64,000 nucleotides of DNA from Strongylocentrotus purpuratus (Eukaryota > Echinodermata > Echinoidea > Camarodonta > Strongylocentrotidae), in contig NW_022145558.1 in assembly GCF_000002235.5 (NCBI RefSeq), positions 370,501-434,500 on the forward strand, in the 5' to 3' direction. Under the pieces are notes generated by a model. The model searched no databases. It worked only from the letters and a program-made list of their open reading frames with translations, and was not told the DNA's origin. Shown here piece after piece: positions 22,251 to 34,944 of this stretch. The first letter of the stretch is position 1. Each line of letters opens with the position of its first letter. The position numbers and the translations under genes were made by a program.

Positions 22251-23758
22251 CTACTCGACATCATCTTCTTCATCGTCATCATCATCGTCGTCATCGTCAT
22301 CATCATCATCATCATCATCGCTAAACATTGACATCAAGCCTTTTCTTTTAGTTTTACCGTCGTCTTCTGGTTTGGATTTGAAGGACGCCATACTCTCCAG
22401 TCTGTTGGAGAGGGTCTTGCCAAGCCCCTTCTGCCCCCTCCCCGCCCTCTCCTTGCGCGATCCATGAAACGCAATCATTGAATAATCTACAAACGATTCC
22501 CTCTTGGCCAACTTCTCCTCCTCTCTCTCTTTCATCCGTTTTCTCATAATCAGAAACTTTTCCTTGTCGCTCAGTTTGGGTTTATCCTCCTCCGCCGGCG
22601 ACGTCGACGTAGACGTCTCGGGTTTAGTTCCAGTAGATTCATGATCGCTAGCAACAGATGCTGATCGGGTATCCGTATAGGGTGATGACGACGATAACGA
22701 TGGCAACCTGATTTCGGTTTCAGATTCTACCGTTTCAGATTTTGCTGCTTCTTCCGCTACGTCCACAGATTGTGCGATACTTGAAGTCTTTGATTTCGTC
22801 GATTTTGACGATTTCGACGATTTCGACGATTTCGACGATTTCGACGATTTCGACGATGTCGACGATTTCGACGTTTCACTCTGGGTCTTTTTCATTGTTT
22901 TGAACGATTTTGTAGAAGGTGGCGGTGACGGTAACGGTAGAAAGTCCGGCTGCGTTGTGATGGGTTCATCCATCATCAGCGGCGGCTCGATATCATTATC
23001 ACTATCATTATCATGGCTATCGTCGCTATCCTTCTCCTGTCGTCTGCGGAGTTTAACCCTCCGCGACTTTTCGTGCGTAGATAATCAACGCGCGATTTGT
23101 CCGTTTGATGCGCGCCCTCCACGGAACACGCTTCGCAGCTTCTGCGGAATTGCGTCGGAGAATGCGAGGGTGCGCGCGCTGGCCGTCTGCGCTTCTCTCT
23201 ATCTCGCCGCTCCTGAATTTTCTTCTCTTCTCCTCACATTTATATTCAACACATCCAAGTCGTTGATATGCGATTGTACGTAACGAATATCAAATTTGAG
23301 ATCAACGTGAGGGCGTGGAGTTCGTAAATCTATCGCTTCAAGTATGGCAAGCGGCTCGCTGTTGGCGATCGTCATGTTCTCAATAACTTCCGAGGCTTCG
23401 TCATTTTCCAATTCCTTCTCGACCATGTCCTTGTACCGTTCCTCCGAACTCCGCTCGTCCATTTTCAGCCGGAGTCCCCGTTCATGGCGGAGTTTTCGCG
23501 CGCCGTCTGCCCGTCAAGTTGCTGTCTGACAGCGCGTAACTTCTTGCACAGCGCGACGTCGAGTTGCTCCTTCGCGTTGATGAGCCGACGATAGGTAGGC
23601 GAGTTGCTGCGAGAGTGGTAGCCGTGTTTCGAAAGCTCAACGACGACTTCTTTCTTGGAGTCTCGGTGGTGTCTTCTCTGAGATGTGGTTGATTCCAGTC
23701 CAAATGGAAGCGTGCTCTTGCGGGGTGATATCGTAGGTGCCCCGTTGACGATGCTTAC
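22251..23758 (-). CDS. Last exon of an unidentified Ser/Lys- and Asp-rich gene, with frame breaks
   Basis: The acceptor is excellent (tttctctgtacttccag, exon start 23758) and phase 0 fits the exon at 24878-25287. The first frame (VSIVNGAPTISPRKSTLPFG, then YRRLINAKEQLDVALCKKLR) stops at 23465. A different frame carries an acidic and then arginine-rich helical segment (MDERSSEERYKDMVEKELEN; later VRRREENSGAAR). That frame has stops at 23199-23201 and 23085-23087, then stays open through a (SSK)n run and KEREEEKLAKRESFVDYSM to a terminal run of about 16 Asp and DVE, with TAG at 22251-22253. I do not recognise the family. The breaks mean either indel errors in the assembly or a decaying gene. 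Confidence 0.5.
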
Positions 23759-24170
23759 CTGGAAGTACAGAGAAATCAAAGAGGGTCAATGTGAGACAGG
23801 ATGGCACAGTGGATATGTTTTGGTATTTTTTTCCAAAGAAAAAATTTATTCAATCATTCTTGACCAAGAACCAAACAGTGGATATGTAAACTCTTTAAAA
23901 GTACAGTATCGGAACTCCAACTTTTTGGAGTCATATTAATAGAGATCAATTTGTTTGAATGGCCGAAGCCCAGGCCCAAAAGAGTAGAACCCATTCTCAA
24001 AGTAGTAATTTACCCACTATACTTTGGAGCGTATTCCACTATTACAAGTTTGCAGTGGAATCATCTACCAACGAAGTGATCTCCTTATGTGACTCCTAAA
24101 CCAGTGGGTCTCCTGTGCTCTACATTAAGAGAATTTTTCTTTGAAAAGGCGTGACCCATGTTCGAGACCT

Positions 24171-24312
24171 GGACCCCGCTTCAGATAGGTTGTTATCAAT
24201 AACGATCGTTAGAATTCTATGACAAATTTGCTTGCAGCCAATCAGATTCAACGATTTCAGTAGCTTATAACAATTATTGTATAACTTGTTATTGATAATA
24301 AGGGACCCAGGG
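24171..24312. mobile_element. Divergent relative of the 150-bp MITE family
   Basis: It shares the interior words ccaatcagattcaacgattt and agtagcttataacaa with the 19277 family, but its ends read gttatcaataac / gttattgataataagggacc. This is the same design as the truncated copy that opens at 63948. It lies in the intron between the last two exons of the minus-strand gene. Confidence 0.65.
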
Positions 24313-24877
24313 TAGATTTCAATACATATAACTATGTCATTTGGGGCGCTTCTATTAGATACTTCTCCACGTCCCAACATGAACCAAACGAGAATGGTTC
24401 ACTTACAAGCATGCTATTTCTATTTCGACAGCCAATAGCCCAAACAATATAGGATATGAATAATGTAAGTTATTCGCTTGACGCTTAAACACAACAAAGT
24501 GGTCTTAAGGGGATTTTTTTTCATATTGAGTTGATATTCCCAACGACAGCTTGGACCAGACCAAAATAACAAGGAAATAAACATTTGAAATATTCACGTT
24601 TGTTAAGCTTTTTTCTCGACACCTCTATGGGACACCTAACGACCAGACAACAACGTTTGTTGGACTTGACCGTGATGTAATGAAGCATGCAAAAGGCAAA
24701 AACAAAGTTAATTTCGATCTTTCTGTATTTTAATTACAAGCTCTCGAAATAGGCACAGTCAATCTATCTATTATCATATTCATACACAGAGCATTATTCT
24801 CTAGTCGAAGGGAAACGCTTTAGAACAAATTCATCATTTTAATAATTATGATCTTTTAGCTTTCTTTCTAGATTTAC

Positions 24878-25287
24878 CTTTAATCTGGGGTTATTGGCCA
24901 AACTTCGTAGAGCCGAGACACGCTCAACCAACCCATCGCATGAGGCACTGACTAGAGCATCAGCTCGCCCGTCTGTATGATTGGAAATCATTGGGAGGCT
25001 CGACGTCGAGATGGAAGAAAACCGCGACATCGAGCGAGAGGAGACCTTCGGCATCGCGCACCACGTCGATGCTCTCGAGAGCTGTGGTCGAGGTCGTTCG
25101 CCGGTCATCCCTGTGAGGTTGATCTTCGGTGTCCGGAGCTCGGCCACCGTGTGCGATCTCGTCAAGCCGAGCTCGCGGGTAGCAACGTCGGAGCGAGCCT
25201 GACGTCGGGTAAGTTGCGGCGAGACTAGGGTGGTGAATGAGTGGCGGTCCGTAGCACGAGAGGCCACGCCGTTTGTGGGCCCAGCTT
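24878..25287 (-). CDS. Internal exon of the unidentified minus-strand gene
   Basis: The exon follows ctttttattttacag (start 25287) and ends at TTAAAG|GTAAAT (24878). The open frame across it reads EAGPTNGVASRATDRHSFTT through RPRPQLSRASTWCAMPKVSS to VERVSALRSLANNPRLK. It joins in phase 0 to the next exon. It is rich in Ser, Arg and Thr and looks disordered, with a short leucine-rich helical end. A second open frame across the same bases (SWAHKRRGLSC...) would fit the upstream exon's phase but does not reach the donor open. The conflict suggests an unseen exon or an indel. Confidence 0.6.
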
Positions 25288-28052
25288 CTGTAAAATAAAA
25301 AGAAGTGCAAAGGCGATGATGAGAAAGATGCTTATGAAATAAAGTTGACATAAAGGAACTTATCATATATGCACTGTGACATATAGCTGCGGGGGCAGGG
25401 GGGCACATGCCTCTAAATCGAAATAACTGACAATGAAAAGGGGGAAACCATACCAAAGAGGGATAATGGAAAAGAGAAATGGGAACGTGAAGAGAGAACG
25501 CTACGCCCCACACCCCCATATTTTCCTCTTAAACAATGACCTTGTTAATTTTGCATTTGATTCACAGAGTGCCCCCACCCTCAATGATACTGGCATTCAC
25601 CTCATTTTATTTTTTACCCAGTAATATATTTTAATGGAGTCGCTAAAATTATCTACGCCCTACGTCTTCGGAGCCGTTTCCTGATGCACGTCACCGAAGG
25701 AGTCACATTGTGTCGAAAATGTTTTAATATACACTGTGGTCTATCAACTCTCTTACCTCTTTTCATGAAATAATCGCGAAAAACGTAGCCATTCCCGACA
25801 AAAAATGTTTAAATCTTCTCAGAACTTGATTGAGCAGTCTTTATAATTCTTATGACTCTTAAGTTAATAAAGTTCTGAGAAGATATAAACATTAATGAAT
25901 CGAAAACAAACCACATTCCTATAATTACCTCATGAAAAGAGGCAAACAAATATTTAATCTTTATGGGCAACAGTACTGAACAAAAATCAAATGAAACAAT
26001 TACAGAATAATATATTTTAATTTTTTTTAGAAAAAATATATTTGAAAACAAATCCCGCTGGTTCCAAGATTTTTTCTGTCTTGTTTTTCAATTACAGATC
26101 GATCAATCGATCTTATTTACTGGGTGTAAGCCACAAATATGTTCAAACTAATATATTTGAAGTATTTACAGAATTATACAAAGCAGCATTGTAAATAAAC
26201 TAGATAGAATGGAAGGGGAGTTTGTTTTTCTTTTTAGCTAGACAATATTCTAAGTCCTTGTTGGATTTAAGTTGAGCCTCAAAATCCTCAATACACTTTG
26301 GCATATACAAATAAACATATCATTTTAGTGTCCCCTCAATTTATGGACCCACACTATAAATGCTACTTCGTAAAGAAGGTAAATAGCTACCGAAACACGA
26401 CTGTCCGCTTCTTCCTTCATTAAAAAAAACAAATATTGCGATGTCGCATGGCGACCAAACATATTTTATTGTAGGAATATATCAGAACTTAATTTCAAGG
26501 ACAATCGAGTATTGTGAGTTCTGCCTATTAGCTCATTCTTGTAATTAATTGTATAGTCGGTCTTTTCTAAATTCATTCTTATTTCGGGGATTTGTTATGG
26601 GGGAATTCGGGCGATAGTCGGACAATTTGATCCCAGACCCATCTGCATCTTCAAATACGCCGCATCCAATTATGAACATGATAAAGGCATTTGATGTTAT
26701 TATGTTTTGGAAAATAATATATTATTTGATAATTTAATATGTAATTTGTCATTTAAATTTTATATTTAACCTATTCCAAGTAGAAATACAAATACACCAA
26801 AAGATTGTTGTCGGGTAATGACATAGGAAACAAGAAATATACTCTCCTGAATTTTTTTTGAATTATGCGCAATGTACAATTTAAAATGTTACGTTAAAAA
26901 GATTGTTAAGTACTGTTATCTACCAACATGCTTTTTTATAAATTCAAGTCGTTGCTAAGATTGTGTCTAAAGTATGAATGTGTTAGCAAAGAAAATAAAA
27001 CTAAGCTGGAAGAATTGTTGAATATTATATAGTTTTTAGCCAATATTATTTTTTCACTCAATCATTGAGTAATCAATGTAAATACGTATCAAAATTATGC
27101 AAATAATGACCTCCGATGAGGAAAAGAAAAAAATGTTAAAGGCACCTGTTCTTTAGAACCTTGAGAATTACGCGAATTTGCATAATTTTCTTGAGTCTCG
27201 ATTTCTACATGGATGTGCATAATAATGTTTTATAGAACATAATAAGGTTGTCTCTAATTATCTGATGCTTATGAATATGTAAAGGCCTACATAATATCAA
27301 TGTATCTAGTTATACAACAATGTATTACGGTAGACCAGACTAACAATTTGCTTCACATAACGTTATGGAGATTTTCATACTACAGTACATGTATAGTGTC
27401 ATTTTGCCAACGAAAGTTATATACCAAATTCGGGTAACATAAACTGATCTAAACATAAAACAGTTTTGTAAAAGGTTCGTTTCGACTTACTGCGTAGTCA
27501 TGGTAATGTCTCTCATAATCCAACGCTTTGAAAATATGTCAGACCGAGGTCAAATACCATGTTAGGTACAAATCCCACCGCTGACGCAAGAATTGTACAT
27601 CCACACGACATTTTACAATCACAATGCCAATATAGGTATATTGGGTAGTATATGTATAGTTCCTTGGTAGTTTTAAAGTCTCGAGAAGAGTGTAAAGTTG
27701 AGATTCACGAAGGGAGTCATCTTCATGCTTACATCTGACTGAATCTGTATAGGCCTCTATTCAAGATTGGAGTCATTTTATAGCTATCTGAAGGCTGAAG
27801 CATGTTGTTTTCTGGGACACCATGGACGTTTCGTTGTCATGCTGGTTAAACTTCTCGTGACAGCAGACATCCACGAAGGTCGACAAACCACATAAATAAG
27901 CAAATTCTGGCAATGTTTATGTACGTCTATTTTTTTTTCTTCTAAATGATGACGACAAGGTCATTTCTTTCAGAAGAATCTTGTTGACTCCATCTACGTA
28001 GCAAACGCTTGTAAATTCTTACAGATGCTTCATATCTAAAATCCATCAGAGC

Positions 28053-28369
28053 TATAGACAAGTGGGAATACAGACTCGACAGGGGTTCCCGAAGTCAAGG
28101 AAATTCGCCGAAGCGTAACAGCCTCCATCCTCGATGCCTGAAACAAACAGATTCTTCTACCCGTGAACAAACGAAGATTTCCTTCAATTTTAAAAAAGAA
28201 TTCACCAAGAGCTCAAGGAATCAAGCAAAATCCTTACTTCAAAGAAGCATCCAACAAGTTGATGCAATCCGATGGAAAGTTCAAGAGATATCTTCTACAA
28301 GAAGAGCAGCGCAACGTTGCCACGCGTGCTACAAACCGTTTTGAAGATGTATCTGTGACACAGCAGTGA
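28053..28369 (+). other. Possible coding fragment, uncertain
   Basis: Two plus-strand frames overlap here with protein-like composition. One (RFPSILKKNSPRAQGIKQNP to a stop at 28369) and one ending near 28346 (EYRLDRGSRSQGNSPKRNSL and later LLQRSIQQVDAIRWKVQEIS). The second looks helical and basic. Neither has a good start or acceptor and I know no homologue. It may be a transposon-derived fragment or chance; base content is less AT-rich than the flanks. Confidence 0.2.
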
Positions 28370-29789
28370 TGTTAAGTGCTGTCTCGGGCGTAAACAAAAA
28401 AAGAATCACCCCTCGACTGTCTGTGTTCAGAGCCGGTGCAATCAATATTGATTAAGTTGTGTCCGATAACTATGATCGTACCGGTTTTTAGGCGGTCTGT
28501 TAATTCAGTTGTTAGGTATAGACTTAAAGTGACTCGGTAACATTGCCTCAGATCCTGAAGCAAAATGCTGGATTTAGCTCATGCTGCAATCATAATTATA
28601 AACCTTCAATATTACGTCAGTCAGGAATCTCATGACTTTTACAAGCCGATCGCCTGTCTGATTATCAAGATATTTATGATTGGAAATCGAAATTTCATTT
28701 TTCGTTTTTCTAAAGCTTTTTATAACACTACAGTCAATTGGGGAAAATGAGTATGGTAAAACTGGCCACTTAATGATTTTTTTTAAATACTTTTTTGAGG
28801 CACTTCATGATCATTTTTTTTGTTTAGGGCTTCTTCTTATCTCCATGATTACACCATATCACAGACACTGACAACACGTAAGGCCGTGCATCTCAGATTC
28901 AACATTGTTAAACGATGCCTTTAAAGAGATTGCCTCCGGCTTTGGGGAGTTTCCTTTGTGTAACAATTGTGTAACAACACTTCACCTCTTTGAGGAAGAC
29001 ATGTTCTCATTGAATATAAGTGAAAGGGATGACAAAGGAGCGCTCCTTGAAGGTTCTCTCTTACATTATAATCGCTGAGAAAAACAGAATCGCCAGGAGT
29101 AAATTTGATTTAATTTTAAAATACTGTTTCTTCGTAAATAGGAGCTGGAATATAGCGAGTCCCACGGTTATATGCTCTACTGGAAAACAAGATTGATAAA
29201 TGTGTTCATCATAACACTACAAATACAGTGATACGAACTATTGGCGAATTGAAGTTTTACAATGCGATGTAGCTGAATGTAGACATGTTTGCTGGAAACA
29301 TGGATCTAATATCCACGATTTAAAATCACGTCCAGATGCACGCTTAAAGGCAAGCCTTCTAAATTATACTTGCTTGGGATACCTGCTTCTAATTTCCAAG
29401 GAGCGACATAAATCGACGAGTATGCCTACAATGTGTCAGTCAAACCACTGCAGTGGCATAAGATCATATCATTCAATTATAGATTGTCATTATTAAACTT
29501 GAGAATTTAGAATTATTTTATACGTATGAAGGAAAGGCCCGTTTCCTCAGTCCTGATCTAGGAAAAACATGCTAATTTCTAAAGAATCGCGGAGATCGAT
29601 GGATGTAATGTGTCAGGCGATTCGCTTGGCAGGACGGGTCCTTTCATCTTATTGATTATCATGTTTGTAGGAACAATAGACGATCGATGGATAGAGGTGG
29701 TAAACAAGACATTAGTTGTCCGGAAACGACGGACCAAGGATTGGGTCATCTAGGAGGGGGTAAGAAGGGTGTGGTCTTACACCCTCTGG

Positions 29790-30360
29790 TAGATTCTCCA
29801 GTTGACTTAGGGGTACAGAGAGAGAAGGGGGTGATAGAGGGAGAAGGGGACGATAGGAAGGATGCAGAAAGAGGGAGAGGGGAGATAGAGGGGAGAGAAA
29901 AGAGAAAAAAGATGTCACTTTATTACAGCAGAGATGAAGGTGCAGATAGAGAGAGGGGAGATGGGATGGGGGAGAGGGGGAGAAGGGGAGCGGAGGTGTG
30001 TCATTTCCAGCCGACAGTAGAAAGAAACAAGGAGTTGAAAGGGAGATAGAGAGAGATGGTTGGGCTATAAAAAGAGGCTTCTTGGTATCATCTCTTCAGG
30101 AAATAAAGTATCAAAAGTTAATGTGCATGCACTGAAATGTATTTCTATTAAAAAAAAAAAAATGGGCATCAAAAGGATAATGAATTTACAAATGAACCAT
30201 TCCCCCACCCCCGATTATGTACACTTAAGAACATGACAACCAATATATTATATAAAAAGAGAGTGTAATAGAGTGTGTGTGGGGTGGGGGAGAGGAAGGG
30301 GGGAGGGGGAGAAAGGGGAGAGAAAGAGAGGGGAGAGAAAGAGAGGGGATGGAGAGGACG
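29790..30360. repeat. GA-rich low-complexity blocks
   Basis: Purine-rich tracts occur at 29815-30056 and 30267-30350 (gagagggaga-type, gggagagaaagagagggg). Open frames on both strands are artefacts of this composition. Confidence 0.8.
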
Positions 30361-31717
30361 AAAATGGTGAGGGATACAAGGTAACTCAAGCATAAACAAT
30401 CAAGCGAATTCAAAATAAACTACCAAATACCAGTTCATTGACACGACTTACAGTAGGTAACCAAGTCAAGAATATTTGACCATCCAACAAAACGTAACCA
30501 CAATCCAATCAAACATCCCAACTAACCACAAAGACAATGTTTGGCGATCAATAGTCATATCGATGTAGTAGTTGACCAGGACTCAAAACGCAAGTCCTAC
30601 ATACTTCTCCCTGATTGGTTGAAAGTCATACATTATCAAATTCTGACTTCCATAATTCATCCACCTGAAACTAATCAGTCAGATACACATGTATTAAAGA
30701 TGTTTTACCTTATTTTCTGCGTTGCGTCCGTTTATCCAATCGTAATTTGATAATTAGATTATCACTTGATGTACAGTTTAATCCAGCACATTTCAGAAAA
30801 CGACCTTTACTTTCTCGATGTACGGATATTTCACGCTGTTGATCTTTTTATATGCAAATTGTATATGAAAAGCGACGAAATTTCGGTTAACATCCCTCAA
30901 ACACCGAACGAAAAATGTTGAAAACAGAGAAGCACGTAGATTTAGTTCATACACAAGGACCAACTCTCCGTATTATGCTGTGGACTGTTATCATTCGTTA
31001 TTCCTCTCCTGTTGCTAAGTATCGGTTGAACAGAACGTGAATAAAATCTTGTTATCCTTATCCGTTGGTTTTCTAATAAAGCAACTTTTGTCCCCTGTCT
31101 TTGAGTTGAAGGGTTTCTCGGATAACCAATGATAGCAAATGTTTTAAAAAGGAAGCATGACAAGTACTATCTTTGCAAAATGCAACTGATTGGGAAGGGG
31201 CGGCCTAAGGGAGGGGCACTTTGATTAATTGATTTTAAAAGTATATTAGACGGGTATGATGCGGATGTGCGGGAAAAGCTCTAAAATCTGTAACAATTTA
31301 TAACAGTTTAATTAAGCTTTGGCAGGCAAACGCAATGTTTGAGGATTGCTTTTAAGGCCTGCAAGTTGATGGGATTACCATGCGATCTCAATTCCCTTAA
31401 ATTGTACAAATTAGGCAACCAAACATTGACAGTCAACTTAGATTTATTTTTCATTTTCACGATATGTAGAAGGCTTACCATAATACAGTGAATTCCAAAC
31501 CATTAATCAACGTATGATTAAAGAACAATGATTTAAATTCTCAATATAATTTGTATCATGTTATATTGCGTGAAAAGAAAATGACGTTCGAACCACAATC
31601 ATGTTCAATCGTCAGAAGCTGAATGTTCGCAAAAATTAGGTGCTGCGCGACAACGATACAATCGTTGACTTCTACATGTTTAAGATCGTGTTAATATATT
31701 CTATTTTGAGGAGGTGA

Positions 31718-32062
31718 ATTGCCGTTTGGTCCACAACCAGTTCGTCTATTACCCAATTAGTCTGTTCCCATATGGTCTACACCCAGCCCGTCTACTATCC
31801 ACATGGTCTAATAATCATTTGGTCTAATGGCCATTTAGGCTAATAGTCAATTGATCTAATTTCCATAAGGTCTAATCTCCAGTTAGTCTACTACCCATCC
31901 GGTATATAGTTCATTCAGTCTAATAACCAGTTGGTCTAATTCCCAGCTTGTATAATGCCCATTGCGTCTACTGTCCAATCCATACGGTATAATCATTAAA
32001 TTATAGATAATAATCATCATCAAAATTGGTTATTGGACGAACTGGTTGTAGACGAAACGGAA
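31718..32062. mobile_element. Inverted-ended element filled with a ttggtctaat minisatellite
   Basis: The left end gccgtttggtccacaaccag and right end ctggttgtagacgaaacgg are imperfect inverted copies. Between them about a dozen degenerate units near 20-22 bp repeat the theme ccagttggtctaata. The right end is separated from the array by about 50 bp of AT-rich sequence. Confidence 0.75.
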
Positions 32063-33355
32063 AGAAACCTTTTCAGGGCACATGGGCTCTTACAATAACA
32101 AAGTGTAAGCCAACAGTTCACACATTCCACCATAAAATACGTTGTTCCTTATATTTACCGATGACTGTACAAAGATACAAATCCATAAAATGACAACTTC
32201 AAATGTAGATAGTAGTCAAGGCTACAAAAGAAATTCAGCTGTAAACTAATCATGAACGTCATATTATACTTCATGTATCGAGCGGACTTTGCACAGGATA
32301 ACTAATTTAGTTTTATTTACAGACAGGGGCGTTGTAAGACTATCTTGAAGTAACGAGGGAGGGTCACAGCGAATCTGCCGACATAATTATAACGCTAGAA
32401 TTCTCCAGCTTTATTAAACTGCGTCATATTTCAAAATTTGGGTAAACAGGTAAAGGTGCGTCGGCAGATTTTCAATTTTGCTGACATGGAGTATATCGGA
32501 TAGGCCAACAGAAAACGAACAGCGATCGGTAACAACAAAATTTTGAAGTTTTCCAAATAGGTTTATTATGGATTTACACACAAAATATTTTATAGAAAAT
32601 GTCACAACCAGGGGATATTTGCTCCCACTCTCCCTCTTTAAAGAATAAACCCGGCTTACCTTACGTAAATAGACAAAAATATGTCCCGAATCTATTTTTG
32701 TGCCCCTTTGAAGATTGAGACCACTAAATACATGAAAAAACATGGTATTTTTTCTTTCTTTATACTTCTCAAAAAATTGCGGCATATGCCCCCCCCCCCC
32801 CCCCCCCCGTCTGTACGCCTCTGATTGTCTGTGCTATCATGGAGCTTGCATTATCATGTCAAGATGTTTATAAACAAGACAGTGTGCTAGCAAAACAACT
32901 TTTATCTTCAAGAGAAATGTTATCTATTTAAGAGGGACTGACGCCGGCTCACCCGCATGCTATCAGCTGATCAGTAGCGTAGCTATAGGAGGCAGGGGTA
33001 TGTGCCCCCAAATGGACGGCCTGAAAGAAAGGAGCACTATCAATTGTTTCTTCTTCCAAATTCGTGAGAAAATATTAAGCGCCGAATCAACACCCACCCC
33101 CTTGCTCCCGTCTTCTTTTTTTATTTAAAAAAGGTTTTATCTGTTTTTTTTTTTTGGGGGGGGGGCACAGGAGGGAACCCCCCCCCCCCCCTAGATCCGC
33201 CTCTGGTCTACACTTATAATTGCCACCAAGTAAGGGTTTGGTGATAATTATACAAATTGTCTTTGCAGTAAATTGCAAATCATCAAGTATAATTACAGTT
33301 CTTGCGTTTTAATGTTTAGATCCGTTTAGACGCATATTAAATAACAGACCTTATA

Positions 33356-34299
33356 TACACTGTCGCTCATAAAGGTGGAATATTTTTTTTAAATCCCAAT
33401 TTATGGAATTATTTTAAAAATAATTTAAAAATACTAGATCTAGATAATAGTATACATTCTCAGATTTTATTGAATAATAATTTGCCAATGTGTGTTTTGC
33501 GTGACTGCTAAAGCATGTATATGCTACTATGCTTATCAACTAGGGGACCTATGCCCTTAAGTCATAAATGACAGTAATGAGGATTAATACCCACAAAAGG
33601 GCACTAATATAGCACATCGACACGGTGTTGATCCTGGGGCCTCACATTTACGAGGCCATTGCTTTGTCACTGAACCATGACTGTACGCATCGGGGGCTAG
33701 GGTAGGGGGCAGTTTCCATAAATTAAAAAAAACACAGAAAATGCATGATTTTCAATAATTTATTGCATTTTACCCCGGCCCCCCCCCCCCCCCCAAAAAA
33801 AAAAAAATCCTCTGGACGGCCAAGCATTATGGCTCAAGGCATGGGCACACAGAAGATTTGTTTATGTTGGGGACCAGGGTAGAATGCAATAAATTATTGA
33901 AAATTTATTGCATTTTCTGTGTGTTTTTTTATTTATGGAAACTGCCCCCTACCCTAGCCCCCGCTGCGTACAGTCATGGTTCACTGAAAAAGCAATGGCC
34001 TCGTAACTGTGAGGCCCCAGGATCAACACCGTGTCGATGTGTTATATAAGTGCCCTTTTGTGGGGCATTAATCCTCATTACTGTCATTTATGACTTAAGG
34101 GCATAGGTCCCCTAGTTGATAAGCATAGTAGCATATACATGCTTTAGCAGTCACGCAAAACACACATTGGCAAATTATTATTCAATAAAATTTGAGAACG
34201 CGTACTATTATCTAGATCTAGTATTTTTAAATTATTTTTTAAAATAATTCCATAAATTGGGATAAAAAAAAATATTCCACCGTTATGAGCGACAGTGTA
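33356..34299. mobile_element. 0.94-kb foldback element with mariner-like TA-flanked ends
   Basis: The left arm (33356-33784) and right arm (33868-34299) are inverted copies over about 430 bp at high identity, separated by an 83-bp spacer with C and A runs. The outer ends read tacactgtcgctcat and atgagcgacagtgta, resembling the TA-flanked ends of Tc1/mariner transposons. Both arms contain the same tRNA-like SINE segment (see 33577-33690). No transposase frame is present, so it is non-autonomous. It lies in the intron of the minus-strand gene. Confidence 0.9.
33577..33690 (-). repeat. tRNA-derived SINE fragment inside the foldback arm
   Basis: Read on the minus strand it begins like a tRNA (tggttcagtgacaaagcaat, an A-box-like start) and has a B-box-like aggatcaacacc. 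It ends with gtgcccttttgtgg and tattaatcctcattact. The other arm (about 33972-34085) carries the inverted partner. The tail matches the SINE at 35627-35726. Confidence 0.6.
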
Positions 34300-34477
34300 C
34301 CTCTCTTTAGTATGTTGAATAAATCTATTCATCTGATTGGTCGAAATTGGAGTCGTGATTTTAGCCATGGCCGTTTTTTTTTTTTGGGGGGGGGGGGTTA
34401 TATATTTTTTTATTTGCTTTGCTTTTGTTTTACTTGTTATGAATAATCCATAAATATTAAAGTTTTGAAATACATAC

Positions 34478-34755
34478 CCTTTATTTTGATGACCATTTCG
34501 CCTTCTCTCCATATCGGCCGAAGCACACAGTCCCATCCGTCCCTTCCTGTGTCCCGGGGAACGACCATTATGTGCCGCAGCCATCCTGCGGTCGTAGTAC
34601 ATCGAGATGTCACTGGCTGGGGTGCCCAGAGGTCTTGGGCCAGAGGCCCTGCTCTTCGTGCAGGATCGTACCTGGTCCTGGCGAGCTGATGAAGGACTAT
34701 GGTTCGATACAGACCTGCTTGGTGATTGGAATCGCATCTTGTCCGAATTCGTCAT
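34478..34755 (-). CDS. First recognisable coding exon of the unidentified minus-strand gene
   Basis: The ATG at 34755 opens MTNSDKMRFQSPSRSVSNHS and continues through ASDISMYYDRRMAAAHNGRS to RRRNGHQNKG, ending at a consensus donor (AAAGG|GTATGT, 34478). It is basic and Ser/Arg-rich like the downstream exon at 24878-25287. It leaves phase 2, whereas that exon needs phase 1, so at least one exon is unseen or a base is wrong. A palindromic block just upstream (34945-35137) may lie in the promoter or 5'UTR. The start is the first in-frame ATG and remains unproven. Confidence 0.5.
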
Positions 34756-34944
34756 TGTTGTGACGATCAGTCCTCAACCTGTCAGAAAAATCATTAGAAT
34801 CAATGAGACCATGCATTAATATAAATTATATGCACGTAAAAACGATCAGCTAGCTCTGCATTATGATCAAAGTCTATGTTTTTAAAAGAAGTAAATAACT
34901 GATTTTTTTATTTTCGGATTGGATTTTATAATTAATACTCTTAT

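Larger units (their letters stand above)
25288..34477 (-). other. Large presumed intron of the unidentified minus-strand gene
   Basis: About 9.2 kb lies between the exon at 24878-25287 and the exon at 34478-34755. It is AT-rich with mobile elements listed separately. No exon that would reconcile the phases of the two flanking exons could be identified with confidence. Confidence 0.4.

Noticed and set aside
24960-25228. Plus-strand and alternative minus-strand frames over the exon at 24878-25287
   Set aside because: The chosen minus-strand frame runs open from acceptor to donor and joins in phase to the next exon; the others do not.
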